Source: an uncultured Pseudomonadota bacterium
GTDB taxonomy: Bacteria > Myxococcota_A > UBA796 > SXON01
Assembly: GCA_903844155.1 (NCBI GenBank)
Contig: CAIMSU010000286.1
Coordinates: 17,904-81,903, forward strand
Reading direction: 5' to 3'
Length of the DNA stretch: 64,000 bases
The notes under the pieces were generated by a model. That model ran no database searches, had not been told where the DNA came from, and saw only the letters and a list, made by a program, of their open reading frames with translations. The translations under genes and the position numbers were made by a program. Positions 54,829 to 63,822 of this stretch are shown in pieces (the stretch's first letter is position 1; each line of letters starts with the position of its first letter).

Positions 54829-57351
54829 CTACGCGGGCTTCACCACGAAATTCACCAGCTTTCCCGGTACGACGATCTCCTTGACGACCACCATGCCGTC
54901 GAGGTGCTTCGCCACGTTCTCCACCTTGCGCGCCATCGCCAGCAGCTCCGCCCCGGCCAGGGCCTTCGGCGCCCGGAACGCCCCGCGGAGCTTGCCGCCG
55001 ACCTGCACCGCGATGTCGACCTCGTCGTCCACCAGCATCGCCGGGTCCCAGGCCGGCCACGGCGCGCCGTAGATCGACGTGGCGTGCCCAAGGCGCGCCC
55101 AGAGCTCCTCCGCAATGTGCGGCGCCCACGGATGGAGGATGACCAGCAGTGCTTCGGCGCTCGCACGCGTGAGCGGCTCGCCCTTGCAGGCGTTCACCAG
55201 CTCCATCATCTTCGCGATGGGGGTGTTGAACCGCAGGGCCTCGATCCCCTCCGTCGCCTCCTTGATCGCCACGTGCAAAGCGCGAGTCACGGCCGGAGAC
55301 TCCACCGCACCCACCCGCAAAAGGCCTCCCCCGGTGCCATCCGCCGCGTCCTGGGTGATGAACAAGCGCCAGACCCGGTCGAGGAACCGGGACACGCCCT
55401 GCACGCCCTGGGTCTGCCACGGCTTGACCTGTTCGAGCGGCCCCATGAACATCTCGTAGATCCGCAGCGCGTCCGCGCCGTGCTGATCCACGACGTCGTT
55501 CGGGTTCACCACATTCATCAGCGACTTGGACATCTTCTCGATCTGCGTGCGGAGGGGCGTCTGGCCCTCGCGCGTGACCCAACTCCCCGGCGTGACTTCC
55601 TCCACGTCCGTGGGCAGGTAGTATTTCCCGTGCCCGTCCTGGTAGCTGTAAGCGAGGATCATCCCCTGGTTGTAGAGCTTTTGAAACGGCTCCTTCGTGT
55701 GAACCAGACCGCAGTCGTAGAGCACCTTGTGCCAGAACCGCGCGTAGAGCAGGTGGAGAACCGCGTGCTCCACGCCCCCAATGTACAGGTCCACCGGACC
55801 CCAGAGCCGCTCCTTCTCGGGCGAAAAGGGCATCTCCGTGTTGTGGGCGTCCATGTAGCGGAGCCAGTACCAGCACGAGCCCGCCCATTGAGGCATCGTG
55901 TTCAACTCGCGGCGGGCCGGCTGGCCATTCCACGTCGTCGCCACCCAATCGGTCGCACGCCCGAGCGGCGGATCGCCGCCCGCAGTCGGACGGAAGTCGT
56001 CCAGGGGTGGGAGTTGGACCGGGAGATCGGTCACGGCGTGCACGGCGCCGTCCGAAGTGTGCACGATCGGGAACGGCTCGCCCCAATACCGCTGGCGGGA
56101 AAAGAGCCAGTCCCGCAGCTTGTACCGGACGATCCGACGGCCCTTGCCGTTCGCCTCCAGCCACTCGATCATCCGGCCCGCCGCCTCCTTCGTTCCGAGC
56201 CCGTCGATCAGGGGTGAATTGACAGCCACGCCCTCGCCCGGGAAGGGCAGCTCCGGCTCGCTCGCCGACGCCGAGACGACCCGCGCGATCGCGATGCCAT
56301 GCCGCTTTGCGAAGGCGAAATCCCGCTCGTCGTGCCCGGGCACGGCCATGATCGCGCCGGAGCCGTAGGTGGCGAGCACGTAGTCCGCGACGTAGATCGG
56401 CACCTTCGCGCCGTTCACTGGATTCGTGGCGTAGGCGCCGGTGAATACCCCGGTTTTCTCCTTCTCGCCGAGCTTGCGGTCCAGATCCGAGCGGTTCCGG
56501 GCCGCAGCCGAATAGGCGAGCGCGCCTTCCCTGGCAGGCCCGACGCAGAGCGCGTCCACGAGCGGGTGCTCGGGGGCCAACACGCAGAACGTCGCGCCAT
56601 AGAGCGTGTCCGGCCGCGTGGTGAACACGGTCAGTTCGCCTGCTGGCGTCTCGAACCGGACCTCCGCCCCCTCCGAGCGCCCGATCCAGTTCCGCTGCAT
56701 CTCGAGGATCCCCGCCGGCCAATCCAACCCGTCGAGGTCCACCAACAGTCGCTCGGCGTACTCCGTGATCTTGAGCATCCACTGCTTCATCATCCGGCGC
56801 TCGACCGGGTCGCCCGTCTCGATGTAGCGCCCGTCCTGCACCTCCTCGTTGGCGAGCACCGTCCCGAGCGCCGGGCACCAGTTCACCGGCACCTCCGCCA
56901 GGTAGGCGAGCCCGCGCTCGTGAAGCTTCAGGAAGATCCACTGCGTCCACTTGTAGTAGTCGACCGAGGACGTGTTGACCTCGCGCTCCCAGTCGTAGGA
57001 AAACCCCAAGCGCTGGAGCTGTGACCGGAAGTTGTCCGTGTTCTCCCTGGTGATCACCGCCGGGTGACGCCCCGTTCGCACCGCCGCGCGCTCCGCCGGA
57101 AGGCCAAAAGCGTCCCACCCCATCGGGTGAAGCACGCGAAAGCCCTTGGCCCGCTTGTACCGGACCGTGATGTCCAGCGCCGTGTACGACTCCGGGTGGC
57201 CGACGTGCAGGCCCGCCCCCGAAGGGTACGGGAACATGCCGAGGGCGTAGAACTTGGGCTTCTTCGGGTCCTCGTCCGTCCGGTAGGTGGCGCGCTCCGC
57301 CCAGAGCGCCTGCCAACGCGGCTCGATATCGTGCGGGTTGTAGCGGCTCAT
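54829..57351 (-). CDS. leuS: Leucyl-tRNA synthetase
   Basis: LeuS charges tRNA-Leu in the cytoplasm. The 840-residue protein is of normal bacterial length. It has MFPYPSGAGLHVGHPESYTA (the HIGH-type motif) near residue 40 and the editing-domain TTRPDTLYGATFCVLAPEHP. The catalytic core contains LRYMDAHNTEMPFSPEKE, and QIEKMSKSLMNVVNPNDVVD (KMSKS) is near residue 604. The anticodon-binding and C-terminal domains follow (VDDEVDIAVQVGGKLRGAFR, KEIVVPGKLVNFVVKP). A 1360-codon antiparallel/shifted open frame over this region is a shadow. No tRNA-linked leader was found upstream. Confidence 0.98.
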   Translation of the reverse strand: MSRYNPHDIEPRWQALWAERATYRTDEDPKKPKFYALGMFPYPSGAGLHVGHPESYTALDITVRYKRAKGFRVLHPMGWDAFGLPAERAAVRTGRHPAVITRENTDNFRSQLQRLGFSYDWEREVNTSSVDYYKWTQWIFLKLHERGLAYLAEVPVNWCPALGTVLANEEVQDGRYIETGDPVERRMMKQWMLKITEYAERLLVDLDGLDWPAGILEMQRNWIGRSEGAEVRFETPAGELTVFTTRPDTLYGATFCVLAPEHPLVDALCVGPAREGALAYSAAARNRSDLDRKLGEKEKTGVFTGAYATNPVNGAKVPIYVADYVLATYGSGAIMAVPGHDERDFAFAKRHGIAIARVVSASASEPELPFPGEGVAVNSPLIDGLGTKEAAGRMIEWLEANGKGRRIVRYKLRDWLFSRQRYWGEPFPIVHTSDGAVHAVTDLPVQLPPLDDFRPTAGGDPPLGRATDWVATTWNGQPARRELNTMPQWAGSCWYWLRYMDAHNTEMPFSPEKERLWGPVDLYIGGVEHAVLHLLYARFWHKVLYDCGLVHTKEPFQKLYNQGMILAYSYQDGHGKYYLPTDVEEVTPGSWVTREGQTPLRTQIEKMSKSLMNVVNPNDVVDQHGADALRIYEMFMGPLEQVKPWQTQGVQGVSRFLDRVWRLFITQDAADGTGGGLLRVGAVESPAVTRALHVAIKEATEGIEALRFNTPIAKMMELVNACKGEPLTRASAEALLVILHPWAPHIAEELWARLGHATSIYGAPWPAWDPAMLVDDEVDIAVQVGGKLRGAFRAPKALAGAELLAMARKVENVAKHLDGMVVVKEIVVPGKLVNFVVKPA

Positions 57352-57434
57352 CGTGGGCTCCGTGGAAGCGCGCGGGTATCACCTCCGGCCGCGCGGATTC
57401 AACCGGATACGCTGGCCGATTGCGGGTACCCGGA

Positions 57435-58787
57435 ATGTGGCTGGCGCTGGTCTCCCTCCTCGGCACGGCCCACGCCGGGTTCCACGACGATCTCGCGGCG
57501 ATGAACGCCCGCGGCGCGAACGTTGCGCTCGCGTGCGGCTCGGCGCGTCGCATGGTCCGGGGCGTCGACACGGTCTTCCAGGCCGTCGCGCCATCCGACA
57601 CCGACGGGGCGATGTGGATCCGCATGCGGGGCTTCCTCTCTGGCGATCCCGGCAGCGGGGCGTTTGCCGACGACGGCGCGTTCGCCTTCGGCATCCTGCC
57701 CGGTTCCCGGCCGGCACTGCTCCTCCACACGACCCTCGACGCCGGCACCGTCGCCGCGCGCCTCGCCGCCGTGGACAAGGGGCCCGCACCGGTCGCCTCG
57801 GGGGACGGGTTCGAGATCCAAAGTGGGACGATCGCGATGCACGTCTCGGCTCGGCCGGAGCGTGTGTGGGTCGAAGAAGGGACCGGCAGCACGCCGGTAC
57901 CCGCATCTGCCGGGCCTGACGAGCTCGTCGACGCGCTTCCAGACCTGGGACCGGGCTGCGAAGGCGTGGTGAGCACTGACGACCCGAAGGTCGGCCACGT
58001 TCGCGCCGGCGTGTACCTTCCCCTGGACAGCGCCGAGGCCGGTCGGTTTGCCGTCCAGAGCGCACAGTTGTCCAGCGCGGCGGTCCTCGCAGCGCTCTCA
58101 CCGGATGGACCGACGCTCCCCCCCGACGTGCACTCCCCCAACGCGCCGATCGGATGGATGACGATCGGCATCTCCACGGCAAAGGCGGACCTCAAGACGT
58201 TCCTGAAGGGCAAGGAGCTCGCACGTGGCCGCCGCCTGCAACGGCTCCTTCCCATCGATGCCGGCATCACCCTCGGCGTGTTCGAGGAGCCGGGCGCGAC
58301 CGCAACGACAGCACCGGAATTTGCGGTGGTCCTCCCCCTCGCCCACCCCTGGCCCGCGCGGAAGGCGCTCCACCATGTCCAACGGCTCTTCACCCTCTTG
58401 AAGGCGAAGGTCCAGCGGCTGCCCAACGGGTTCACCGCGACGGTGGGCACGCCGCCAAACGCGACCACCGTCGTCGTCGGCGCACGAACCGGCGAGCTGG
58501 TCCTCGCGAGCAATGGCCCGCTCGCCAACGCCATCGTAGCGGGCGAGGGCCAGGCCTGGCTCACTCCCGCGGACCGGGAGCGCGCCGGCGGGTGGCTGCT
58601 TGCCATGCAACTGAACAGCGGTCCGGCCGGGATGGGGTTCAGCTTGAGCCAGCCGCTCTGGCTCGGACTCAAGGTGCAGGGCGACCTCGTAGTCGGCGAG
58701 GCCGTCGTGCCAATCGGCCCGGACGGCTGGACGACGCTCCTGAAGATGGCCGAGGCCCAGAAGAACAAGGCGGCGGCGAAGCCGTAG
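57435..58787 (+). CDS. Secreted protein of unknown function
   Basis: The ATG at 57435 begins MWLALVSLLGTAHAGFHDDL, a signal peptide; an in-frame TTG at 57420 would add five residues. The 450-residue mature protein alternates hydrophobic strands with acidic loops, e.g. GAMWIRMRGFLSGDPGSGAF, SRPALLLHTTLDAGTVAARL, DAGITLGVFEEPGATATTAP and GWLLAMQLNSGPAGMGFSLS. The repeated strand/loop form suggests a DUF3352-like or LolA/outer-surface fold, but I recognise no family. The divergent leuS starts 83 bp to the left. The small membrane gene converges 7 bp to the right. Confidence 0.75.
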   Translation: MWLALVSLLGTAHAGFHDDLAAMNARGANVALACGSARRMVRGVDTVFQAVAPSDTDGAMWIRMRGFLSGDPGSGAFADDGAFAFGILPGSRPALLLHTTLDAGTVAARLAAVDKGPAPVASGDGFEIQSGTIAMHVSARPERVWVEEGTGSTPVPASAGPDELVDALPDLGPGCEGVVSTDDPKVGHVRAGVYLPLDSAEAGRFAVQSAQLSSAAVLAALSPDGPTLPPDVHSPNAPIGWMTIGISTAKADLKTFLKGKELARGRRLQRLLPIDAGITLGVFEEPGATATTAPEFAVVLPLAHPWPARKALHHVQRLFTLLKAKVQRLPNGFTATVGTPPNATTVVVGARTGELVLASNGPLANAIVAGEGQAWLTPADRERAGGWLLAMQLNSGPAGMGFSLSQPLWLGLKVQGDLVVGEAVVPIGPDGWTTLLKMAEAQKNKAAAKP

Positions 58788-58794
58788 ACCCGGT

Positions 58795-59043
58795 TCACGC
58801 AGCGGCCGCGTCCACCTGCGCAGCGTGGCCCTGCGATCCGGCTCGGGCCGCCGGCCCTTCGGAAGTGAGCACCGCGCCCCGGAGAAGGGCCACCACGCGC
58901 TCGGCCAGAAGCAGCAGGCCGCGCTCCGTCGCCTCCTGCGCGGAGAGGTGCCAGGGCAGCGCTGCAAGGGCAACGCCGCAGAGCGTGAAGATGGCTAGAC
59001 AGCCGAGAAGGGTGAACAGGGTGTGAAGCAAGATGGGCAGCAT
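58795..59043 (-). CDS. Small membrane protein under a strong predicted promoter
   Basis: The 82-residue protein starts at the ATG at 59043 with AGGAG five bases upstream. It has one N-terminal membrane helix (LLHTLFTLLGCLAIFTLCGV) with two Cys inside, then an amphipathic segment (ATERGLLLLAERVVALLRGA) and an Ala-rich tail. No family is recognised. A near-consensus sigma-70 promoter (59071-59099) with an overlapping palindrome (59061-59073) lies just upstream, so it is clearly transcribed and likely repressed by a specific regulator. The divergent WYL regulator is the natural candidate. Confidence 0.75.
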   Translation of the reverse strand: MLPILLHTLFTLLGCLAIFTLCGVALAALPWHLSAQEATERGLLLLAERVVALLRGAVLTSEGPAARAGSQGHAAQVDAAAA

Positions 59044-59060
59044 GAGGGCTCCTGTTTTGA

Positions 59061-59099
59061 ACTGGTGACCAGTATACCTGAACTGACGTTGCGGGTCAA
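59061..59099 (-). promoter_or_regulatory. Sigma-70 promoter with overlapping operator palindrome
   Basis: On the minus strand TTGACC (59099-59094), a 17-base spacer and TATACT (59076-59071) form a near-consensus promoter with a start near 59064. The palindrome ACTGGT-G-ACCAGT (59061-59073) overlaps the minus-10 edge and start point, the classic position for a repressor. The GT-n-AC core is of the kind GntR or related regulators bind. Confidence 0.75.
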
Positions 59100-59106
59100 C
59101 GACGCC

Positions 59107-59144
59107 CGGACATCTTCACCGGGCCGCAGGCCAAAAAATGTCCG
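59107..59144. promoter_or_regulatory. Spaced inverted repeat upstream of the WYL regulator gene
   Basis: CGGACAT (59107-59113) and ATGTCCG (59138-59144) are perfect inverted repeats separated by 24 bases. The right half extends to a 15-base sequence (59130-59144) whose exact reverse complement is at 25254-25268. It sits 23 bases before the WYL gene start and could mediate autoregulation. Confidence 0.5.
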
Positions 59145-59166
59145 CCGTGTTATTTTTCTTTGCACC

Positions 59167-60147
59167 ATGCTCGACATCGATCTCAACAAGTCACAGAAGT
59201 TCGTCCGCATCCTGGAGCTCGTCAGTCGACGGGGCGGCGTTCAAGCACAGGTTCTCATCGATCGCTTCGGGCTTGATGCCCGGACGCTGCGGCGGTACCT
59301 CGCCGACATGCACGACCTCGGCCTGCCGATCGAGGACACGGGGAACGGCACCGAGCGCACCATCTGCATCGCGCCGACCTACGCGCGGTCGGGCGTCCAG
59401 CTCACGCTCGCCGAGGTCTTGTCCCTGCATTTTGGGCGTACGCTCTACACCTTCCTGGAGGGCACGTCCTTCGCGGCGGACATGGAGGGCGCGATCGAGC
59501 GCCTGCAGCCGGCGATCGCGCGCTCCACGACGGACCTCACGCGGGACATCGACCGCAAGTTCATGGCCGTCGGCGAGCATGCCAAGAACTACGCCTCGCA
59601 CCCCGACCTGCTCGATGAGGTGATCAGCGCGCTGCTCTACTCCAACCCGGCGGACGCGGAATACCGGGGCGTCCGCGGACTCGGCAAGATCTACCGGCTG
59701 GAACCGCTGACCCTCGCCGTCTACCGCCAGGGCCTCTACCTCTACGCCCGCGACACGGCGGAGGGCAAGATCAAGAGCTTCGCCGTCGAGCGCTTCGAGC
59801 GCTTTTCGCGCTTGCGCCGCGAGACATTCGTGTACCCGGCTGACTACGATCCGCGCGATCAGGTCGCGTCCAGCTTCGGGATCACCGGCGGAAAGGGCGA
59901 GGACGTCGTCGCCCGATTCTCGCCGGAGGTGGCCTTCTACGTCCGCGAGCGCGTCTGGCACCCGACGCAGCGCCTTGAAAAGCTGCCCGACGGAGGCGTG
60001 CGCCTGCGGATGCGCGTCGTTTGTGGCCCGGAATTGAAGGAATGGCTGCTCGGTTTTGGGCCGCACGCCCGCGTGGACGCCCCCGAACATCTGGTGGAGT
60101 CCGTGCGGGAGGCCCATCGCGCAGCGCTCGCCAACTACTCCGGGTGA
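59167..60147 (+). CDS. WYL-domain transcriptional regulator
   Basis: WYL regulators combine a winged-helix DNA-binding domain with a WYL domain that senses ligands, often nucleotides. From the ATG at 59167 the 326-residue protein has the winged helix (FVRILELVSRRGGVQAQVLI, LDARTLRRYLADMHDLGLPI) and the WYL region (ADAEYRGVRGLGKIYRLEPL, YRQGLYLYARDTAEGKIKSF, VERFERFSRLRRETFVYPAD). A C-terminal dimerisation domain (WLLGFGPHARVDAPEHLVES) ends it. It is divergent from the small membrane gene, whose promoter bears a palindrome, and leads a unit with an unknown gene and an MBL hydrolase. Confidence 0.93.
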   Translation: MLDIDLNKSQKFVRILELVSRRGGVQAQVLIDRFGLDARTLRRYLADMHDLGLPIEDTGNGTERTICIAPTYARSGVQLTLAEVLSLHFGRTLYTFLEGTSFAADMEGAIERLQPAIARSTTDLTRDIDRKFMAVGEHAKNYASHPDLLDEVISALLYSNPADAEYRGVRGLGKIYRLEPLTLAVYRQGLYLYARDTAEGKIKSFAVERFERFSRLRRETFVYPADYDPRDQVASSFGITGGKGEDVVARFSPEVAFYVRERVWHPTQRLEKLPDGGVRLRMRVVCGPELKEWLLGFGPHARVDAPEHLVESVREAHRAALANYSG

Positions 60148-60150
60148 TCG

Positions 60151-61095
60151 GTGCGTTCCCCCGACCGTGAGGTCATCCCCGCGGTCCTGAACGCCGGCGA
60201 TCGTTGCGCGCAGGACGAAGGGCTCCACACACCCGGGAGCTACGAGAACTGCCTCCGATACAGTTGGCCGCGGACGAGCCTCAGCGACCCGGCTAGTTGG
60301 GACCGCGAGGAGCGCCGCTTCCACGCTGCCTATCTCGCGGTGCTCGGAGGACTTCGCCCCTGGAACGACGGCGAATTGCTTGGCGCCGCGCGCGCGCTCG
60401 GGGTGGACGGTCCTCGCCACCACGACGCCCGCCCCGGTCGGGTCGCCCCGGTTCAGGTCGGCGACGAGGTGCTCTGCGACGTCGTCGAGGACGCCGTCCC
60501 CGAGCTGATGATGCTGCTGGAGCGCGTGACCGGGCAGCCGGGAATGCCCGCGAGGCCGGCGGTTGGCGCCGTCGCTGTGCTTGGGTTCGCCCACTGTGGC
60601 ATCGAGGGGACCCGCCCGGTGGAGGGGTGGATGGACGAGTCCAGGGGCCGTCGCGCGTCGTCCGACGCTGACAGCGCGCTGGTCCGAGCGGTCCGCGTGA
60701 TCGACGACGCGCCGATGGGCGTCTGGGTGGACGCCGTCGCGCTCGTGCCGATCGTCCCAGCGCTTTGTCCGCTCCCGCTGGACCCCATCTGGGCGCGACT
60801 TCCCCGCGCTTTCGCCGGCAGGCCCTACAAGATCTCGGGCGGCGCCGAAGGCGATTGGGCGTTCTCCTGCCTCATCCCGCTACCGGCCCCCGCGGCATCG
60901 ACCGCGCCGGCCGAGCAAGCCCGCCGCATCCTCACCCGGCGGCTCGACCTGGAGCTCTGGGATCTCCGCCGCACCGAACGCCGCGCCACGTTTGAGGACG
61001 TTCTGCGACAGCGCCCCGAGGTGGTCGCGCGCGCGGCCGCCGAGATGAGCCGTGCGCCGAGCTGGCTGGGCCACGGGATACCGTTCCCGACGTGA
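60151..61095 (+). CDS. Hypothetical protein in the WYL operon
   Basis: The GTG at 60151 lies 3 bp after the WYL stop. The 314-residue protein has no signal peptide or membrane segment and is mixed alpha/beta, with AAYLAVLGGLRPWNDGELLG, DEVLCDVVEDAVPELMMLLE, MGVWVDAVALVPIVPALCPL and GRPYKISGGAEGDWAFSCLI. I do not recognise the family. The stop overlaps the MBL gene start (GTGA), so it is expressed with the regulator and hydrolase. A role with the MBL enzyme, for example as a substrate-binding partner, is possible but unsupported. Confidence 0.75.
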   Translation: MRSPDREVIPAVLNAGDRCAQDEGLHTPGSYENCLRYSWPRTSLSDPASWDREERRFHAAYLAVLGGLRPWNDGELLGAARALGVDGPRHHDARPGRVAPVQVGDEVLCDVVEDAVPELMMLLERVTGQPGMPARPAVGAVAVLGFAHCGIEGTRPVEGWMDESRGRRASSDADSALVRAVRVIDDAPMGVWVDAVALVPIVPALCPLPLDPIWARLPRAFAGRPYKISGGAEGDWAFSCLIPLPAPAASTAPAEQARRILTRRLDLELWDLRRTERRATFEDVLRQRPEVVARAAAEMSRAPSWLGHGIPFPT

Positions 61096-61895
61096 AGGTC
61101 CACCACCTCAACTGCGCGACGATGTGTCCGTTCGCCGGCCGGCTGCTGGGCTATCAGGGACACCGGAAGATGGTCTGCCACACCCTGCTCATCGAAGCGC
61201 CGGACGGTCTGGTGCTCGTGGACACCGGCCTCGGCCTCGCGGACGTCAGCACCCCCCACAAGCGGCTCGGCAGCGGGTTCGTCCTCCTCTCGGGCCCCCG
61301 GCTCGACCCCGCCGAGACCGCCCACGCGCAGGTCCGCGCGCTCGGCTTCAGCCCGAACGACGTGCGCCACGTCGTCGTCACGCACCTCGACCTCGACCAC
61401 ATCGGCGGGGCTCGCGACTTTCCCAACGCACGGCTGCACGTCCACGCGCGCGAGCTCTCCGCAGCCCGCGAGCGGTCGACGTTGCGGGAGCGCCATCGTT
61501 ACCGGACCGCGCAACTCGATTTTCCAGATCCCGTCACCTACACCGAGGCAGGCGACCGCTGGATGGGTTTTGACGCCGTCCGGGGTGCCGAGGGCCTCTG
61601 CGACGACGTCCTCCTCATCCCCCTGCATGGTCACACCCGCGGGCACTGCGCCGTGGCGGTCCAGGACGACTCCGGCTGGCTGCTGCACGCCGGGGATGCC
61701 TACTTTCATCACCAGGAGTTGGCGGAGGGACACGCCCCGTTCATCCTCGAACAATTCCAGAAGATCCTGCAGATGGACGGTCCCGCGCGCCTGCGAAACC
61801 GCGCCCGATTGCGCGACCTGCAGGCGACCTCCGGCCCGTCGACCGTCCGCATCTTCTCGGCGCACGATCCGGTAGAATTCGAACGCTTTCACTGA
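61092..61895 (+). CDS. Metallo-beta-lactamase-fold hydrolase
   Basis: The 267-residue cytoplasmic protein has the MBL zinc motif VVVTHLDLDHIGGARDF (HxDxDH) near residue 95, LLIPLHGHTRGHCAVAV (third His), LLHAGDAYFHHQ (bridging Asp) and RIFSAHDPVEF (last His). The arrangement resembles AHL lactonases and N-acyl hydrolases, though many MBL enzymes share it, so the substrate is open. Unlike the MBL lipoprotein at 10834 it has no signal sequence. The GTG start overlaps the preceding gene, making it the third gene of the WYL unit. Confidence 0.9.
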   Translation: MKVHHLNCATMCPFAGRLLGYQGHRKMVCHTLLIEAPDGLVLVDTGLGLADVSTPHKRLGSGFVLLSGPRLDPAETAHAQVRALGFSPNDVRHVVVTHLDLDHIGGARDFPNARLHVHARELSAARERSTLRERHRYRTAQLDFPDPVTYTEAGDRWMGFDAVRGAEGLCDDVLLIPLHGHTRGHCAVAVQDDSGWLLHAGDAYFHHQELAEGHAPFILEQFQKILQMDGPARLRNRARLRDLQATSGPSTVRIFSAHDPVEFERFH

Positions 61896-61919
61896 CCCTC
61901 TACGCCTTCCTGGAGCCCC

Positions 61920-62360
61920 ATGCGCCCGGTCCTCATCGCCCCCCTCGCGCTCCTCGCCCTCCCGGCCTGCGACACGAACACCATCGACTTCGCGATCGCG
62001 CCGAACCCCGTCGCCTTCGGGCAGGTGGATTTCGCGGTGGAGATGCCGACGGACGGCTACGCGCCGATCGCGACTTCCCTGACGAACAACGGGACGAAGA
62101 CCGTGACGCTGACGCTCGAAGACTGGGACTCCGACTACCTCTGCGTGCAGGGCTACTCGCACGACAACCTGCCAGGCGTGATGGCGCCGGTCGATCCGGG
62201 TGCGGCCTACGTGCTCAACATCGCGGTCTGCGGCTACCTTCCCGGCGAGCGCGGAACGGAGGTGGACACCAACGTCACGATCGGCACGGACAGCACCCCG
62301 TCGACCTTTCCGATCCCGGTCACCTTCACCCCGCTCATGAGCGGTGGCGACACCGGCTGA
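61920..62360 (+). CDS. Small lipoprotein
   Basis: The 146-residue protein has a lipoprotein signal (MRPVLIAPLALLALPACDTN, Cys after LPA). The mature part is an Ig-like beta domain similar to the choice-of-anchor type (FAVEMPTDGYAPIATSLTNN, TVTLTLEDWDSDYLC, DPGAAYVLNIAVCGYLPGER), with two Cys that may pair. It ends SGGDTG, like a truncated linker, without a MYXO-CTERM tag. It is probably a surface or periplasmic lipoprotein. The downstream gene converges 1 bp away, so a terminator must lie within it or be absent. Confidence 0.8.
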   Translation: MRPVLIAPLALLALPACDTNTIDFAIAPNPVAFGQVDFAVEMPTDGYAPIATSLTNNGTKTVTLTLEDWDSDYLCVQGYSHDNLPGVMAPVDPGAAYVLNIAVCGYLPGERGTEVDTNVTIGTDSTPSTFPIPVTFTPLMSGGDTG

Positions 62361-62361
62361 G

Positions 62362-63822
62362 CTACACCGGGCCGGGCCAGAGCGGCGGCGGGCAGCCTTC
62401 GGGTCGTACGGCAGGGTCGGAGGGCTCGCCGAGCGCGTTGGCGACGGTCTCCCAGGTGTAGCGGGGCCACGGGTCCGACGGCGGATCCCGGAGGAGCATC
62501 CTGGCGAGATCGTCGTCGTGCCCGACGTGGGCGGCCCAGGCCGAGACCGCGAGCTCGTCGGCGGTCCGGGTGCCGGCGACGAGGTCGGCGCGGGTTCGGG
62601 GATCGGCGGTTTTGCCGCCGTCATCCGAGAGGAAGATCCGGGGCGCCCACGACGGCGTCGGACCGACGATCGCGCCCTGCAGGAGCGCCTCCGCGTCGCG
62701 CGCCCGGGCCCACTCCCCCACGCGAAGCCAGGCGCCGACACGCTCAGCGAGGGCGAGCGCGAGGGGCGATGCGGCCTGGCCGTCGATGATCTGGGTCATC
62801 TCAGCGCGTCGCGGGGCCGAGCACCCGTCGAGCCACCACCCCGACGCGCCAGATTCGGAGATCGGCGCATCCGGAGGGGCCTCAGCGCCGACCTGAACGC
62901 CGAGACCCGGCACCCAAAGCGCGTCGACCGCACCCCAGACCAGGGCAGCCGCCAGCGCCGTCGCCCCGGGGCTCCCACCTCCGGCAACAAAGGCGCCATG
63001 CACATCCCCGGGCGGGCTGCCCGCGCTCGCCGGCGAGAACAAGGCTGCCTCCAGCCGCACCCGGTCGGTCCCCACGAAGGCGCGCACGGCCCCGGCCTCG
63101 ACCAGCAGCGCGTGCGTAGCGTCGCCGGAGCCTGTCAGCGCGTCCAACGCGTCGGATGGGGCGGGCTGGCCCGGCGCGAGATCGAGGGGCGGCGCGGTGT
63201 TCGCGTAGCGTTGGGGATGGGCGGCAGCGAGGATCAACGCCCGATGCAGGCCACGGCCCGGATCCCGCGCCAACGCCCGAACCGCAGCCGGTCGGTAGGT
63301 GCCGTCGAGCAGGACGAGGTCGGCGAGGAGGTCGAGGGCGTCGCCATCTCCCAGGTAGGCACGCTCGGCGATCGCGTCTCCCCACAGGCCGTGGATCGCG
63401 ATGGGCTCGTCGTTCCAGGGGTCGGCGACGATGCCATGGGTGTCGAGGGCGAGGGCGCGACGGGTCCCGGGCGGGAGGGTGACGTCATCGAGCGGCAGCG
63501 TGACGGCGGGACAGCGGGCGGAAAGCGCATGCGCGCGGGCGACGACGCGGATGGGGAGGCCCAACGTGACGTCGCTCGCGAGCGTCTCTGCGGGCTCACA
63601 AAAGCCCCTGGCCGCAGGGCAACAGTCGATTTCCCGCGCGCCGGCGAGGCAAGGAGGGTGCGGCCGTTTGCCGCGCGCGAGGTCCGCCCAGCCGCCGACC
63701 CCGTCGAGGCAAGCGCCGTGGACCGGCAGCCAGGGCAACACCGCGCCTTCGAGGCGTACATGCAACAGCCACAGCGCGGCACCGGCAACGCCGATGACGA
63801 CGGTGGGCCTGTGGACGCGCAT
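62362..63822 (-). CDS. Large exported protein of unknown function
   Basis: From the ATG at 63822 the 486-residue protein begins MRVHRPTVVIGVAGAALWLL, an N-terminal signal or anchor. A Cys-containing region (HGACLDGVGGWADLARGKRP, AREIDCCPAARGFCEPAETL) suggests disulfides outside the cell. The body is helical and Ala/Leu-rich with acidic loops (GIVADPWNDEPIAIHGLWGD, DALDLLADLVLLDGTYRPAA, AAALVWGAVDALWVPGLGVQ). No domain is recognised. A short-gap neighbour is only the convergent lipoprotein. The rest of the window, 63823-64000, shows no gene or RNA I can support. Confidence 0.75.
   Translation of the reverse strand: MRVHRPTVVIGVAGAALWLLHVRLEGAVLPWLPVHGACLDGVGGWADLARGKRPHPPCLAGAREIDCCPAARGFCEPAETLASDVTLGLPIRVVARAHALSARCPAVTLPLDDVTLPPGTRRALALDTHGIVADPWNDEPIAIHGLWGDAIAERAYLGDGDALDLLADLVLLDGTYRPAAVRALARDPGRGLHRALILAAAHPQRYANTAPPLDLAPGQPAPSDALDALTGSGDATHALLVEAGAVRAFVGTDRVRLEAALFSPASAGSPPGDVHGAFVAGGGSPGATALAAALVWGAVDALWVPGLGVQVGAEAPPDAPISESGASGWWLDGCSAPRRAEMTQIIDGQAASPLALALAERVGAWLRVGEWARARDAEALLQGAIVGPTPSWAPRIFLSDDGGKTADPRTRADLVAGTRTADELAVSAWAAHVGHDDDLARMLLRDPPSDPWPRYTWETVANALGEPSDPAVRPEGCPPPLWPGPV

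Noticed and set aside
54716..58798. 1360-codon minus-strand open frame
   Set aside because: It overlaps leuS and the secreted-protein gene in other frames, has no domain signature, and reflects the scarcity of stops in GC-rich antisense frames.
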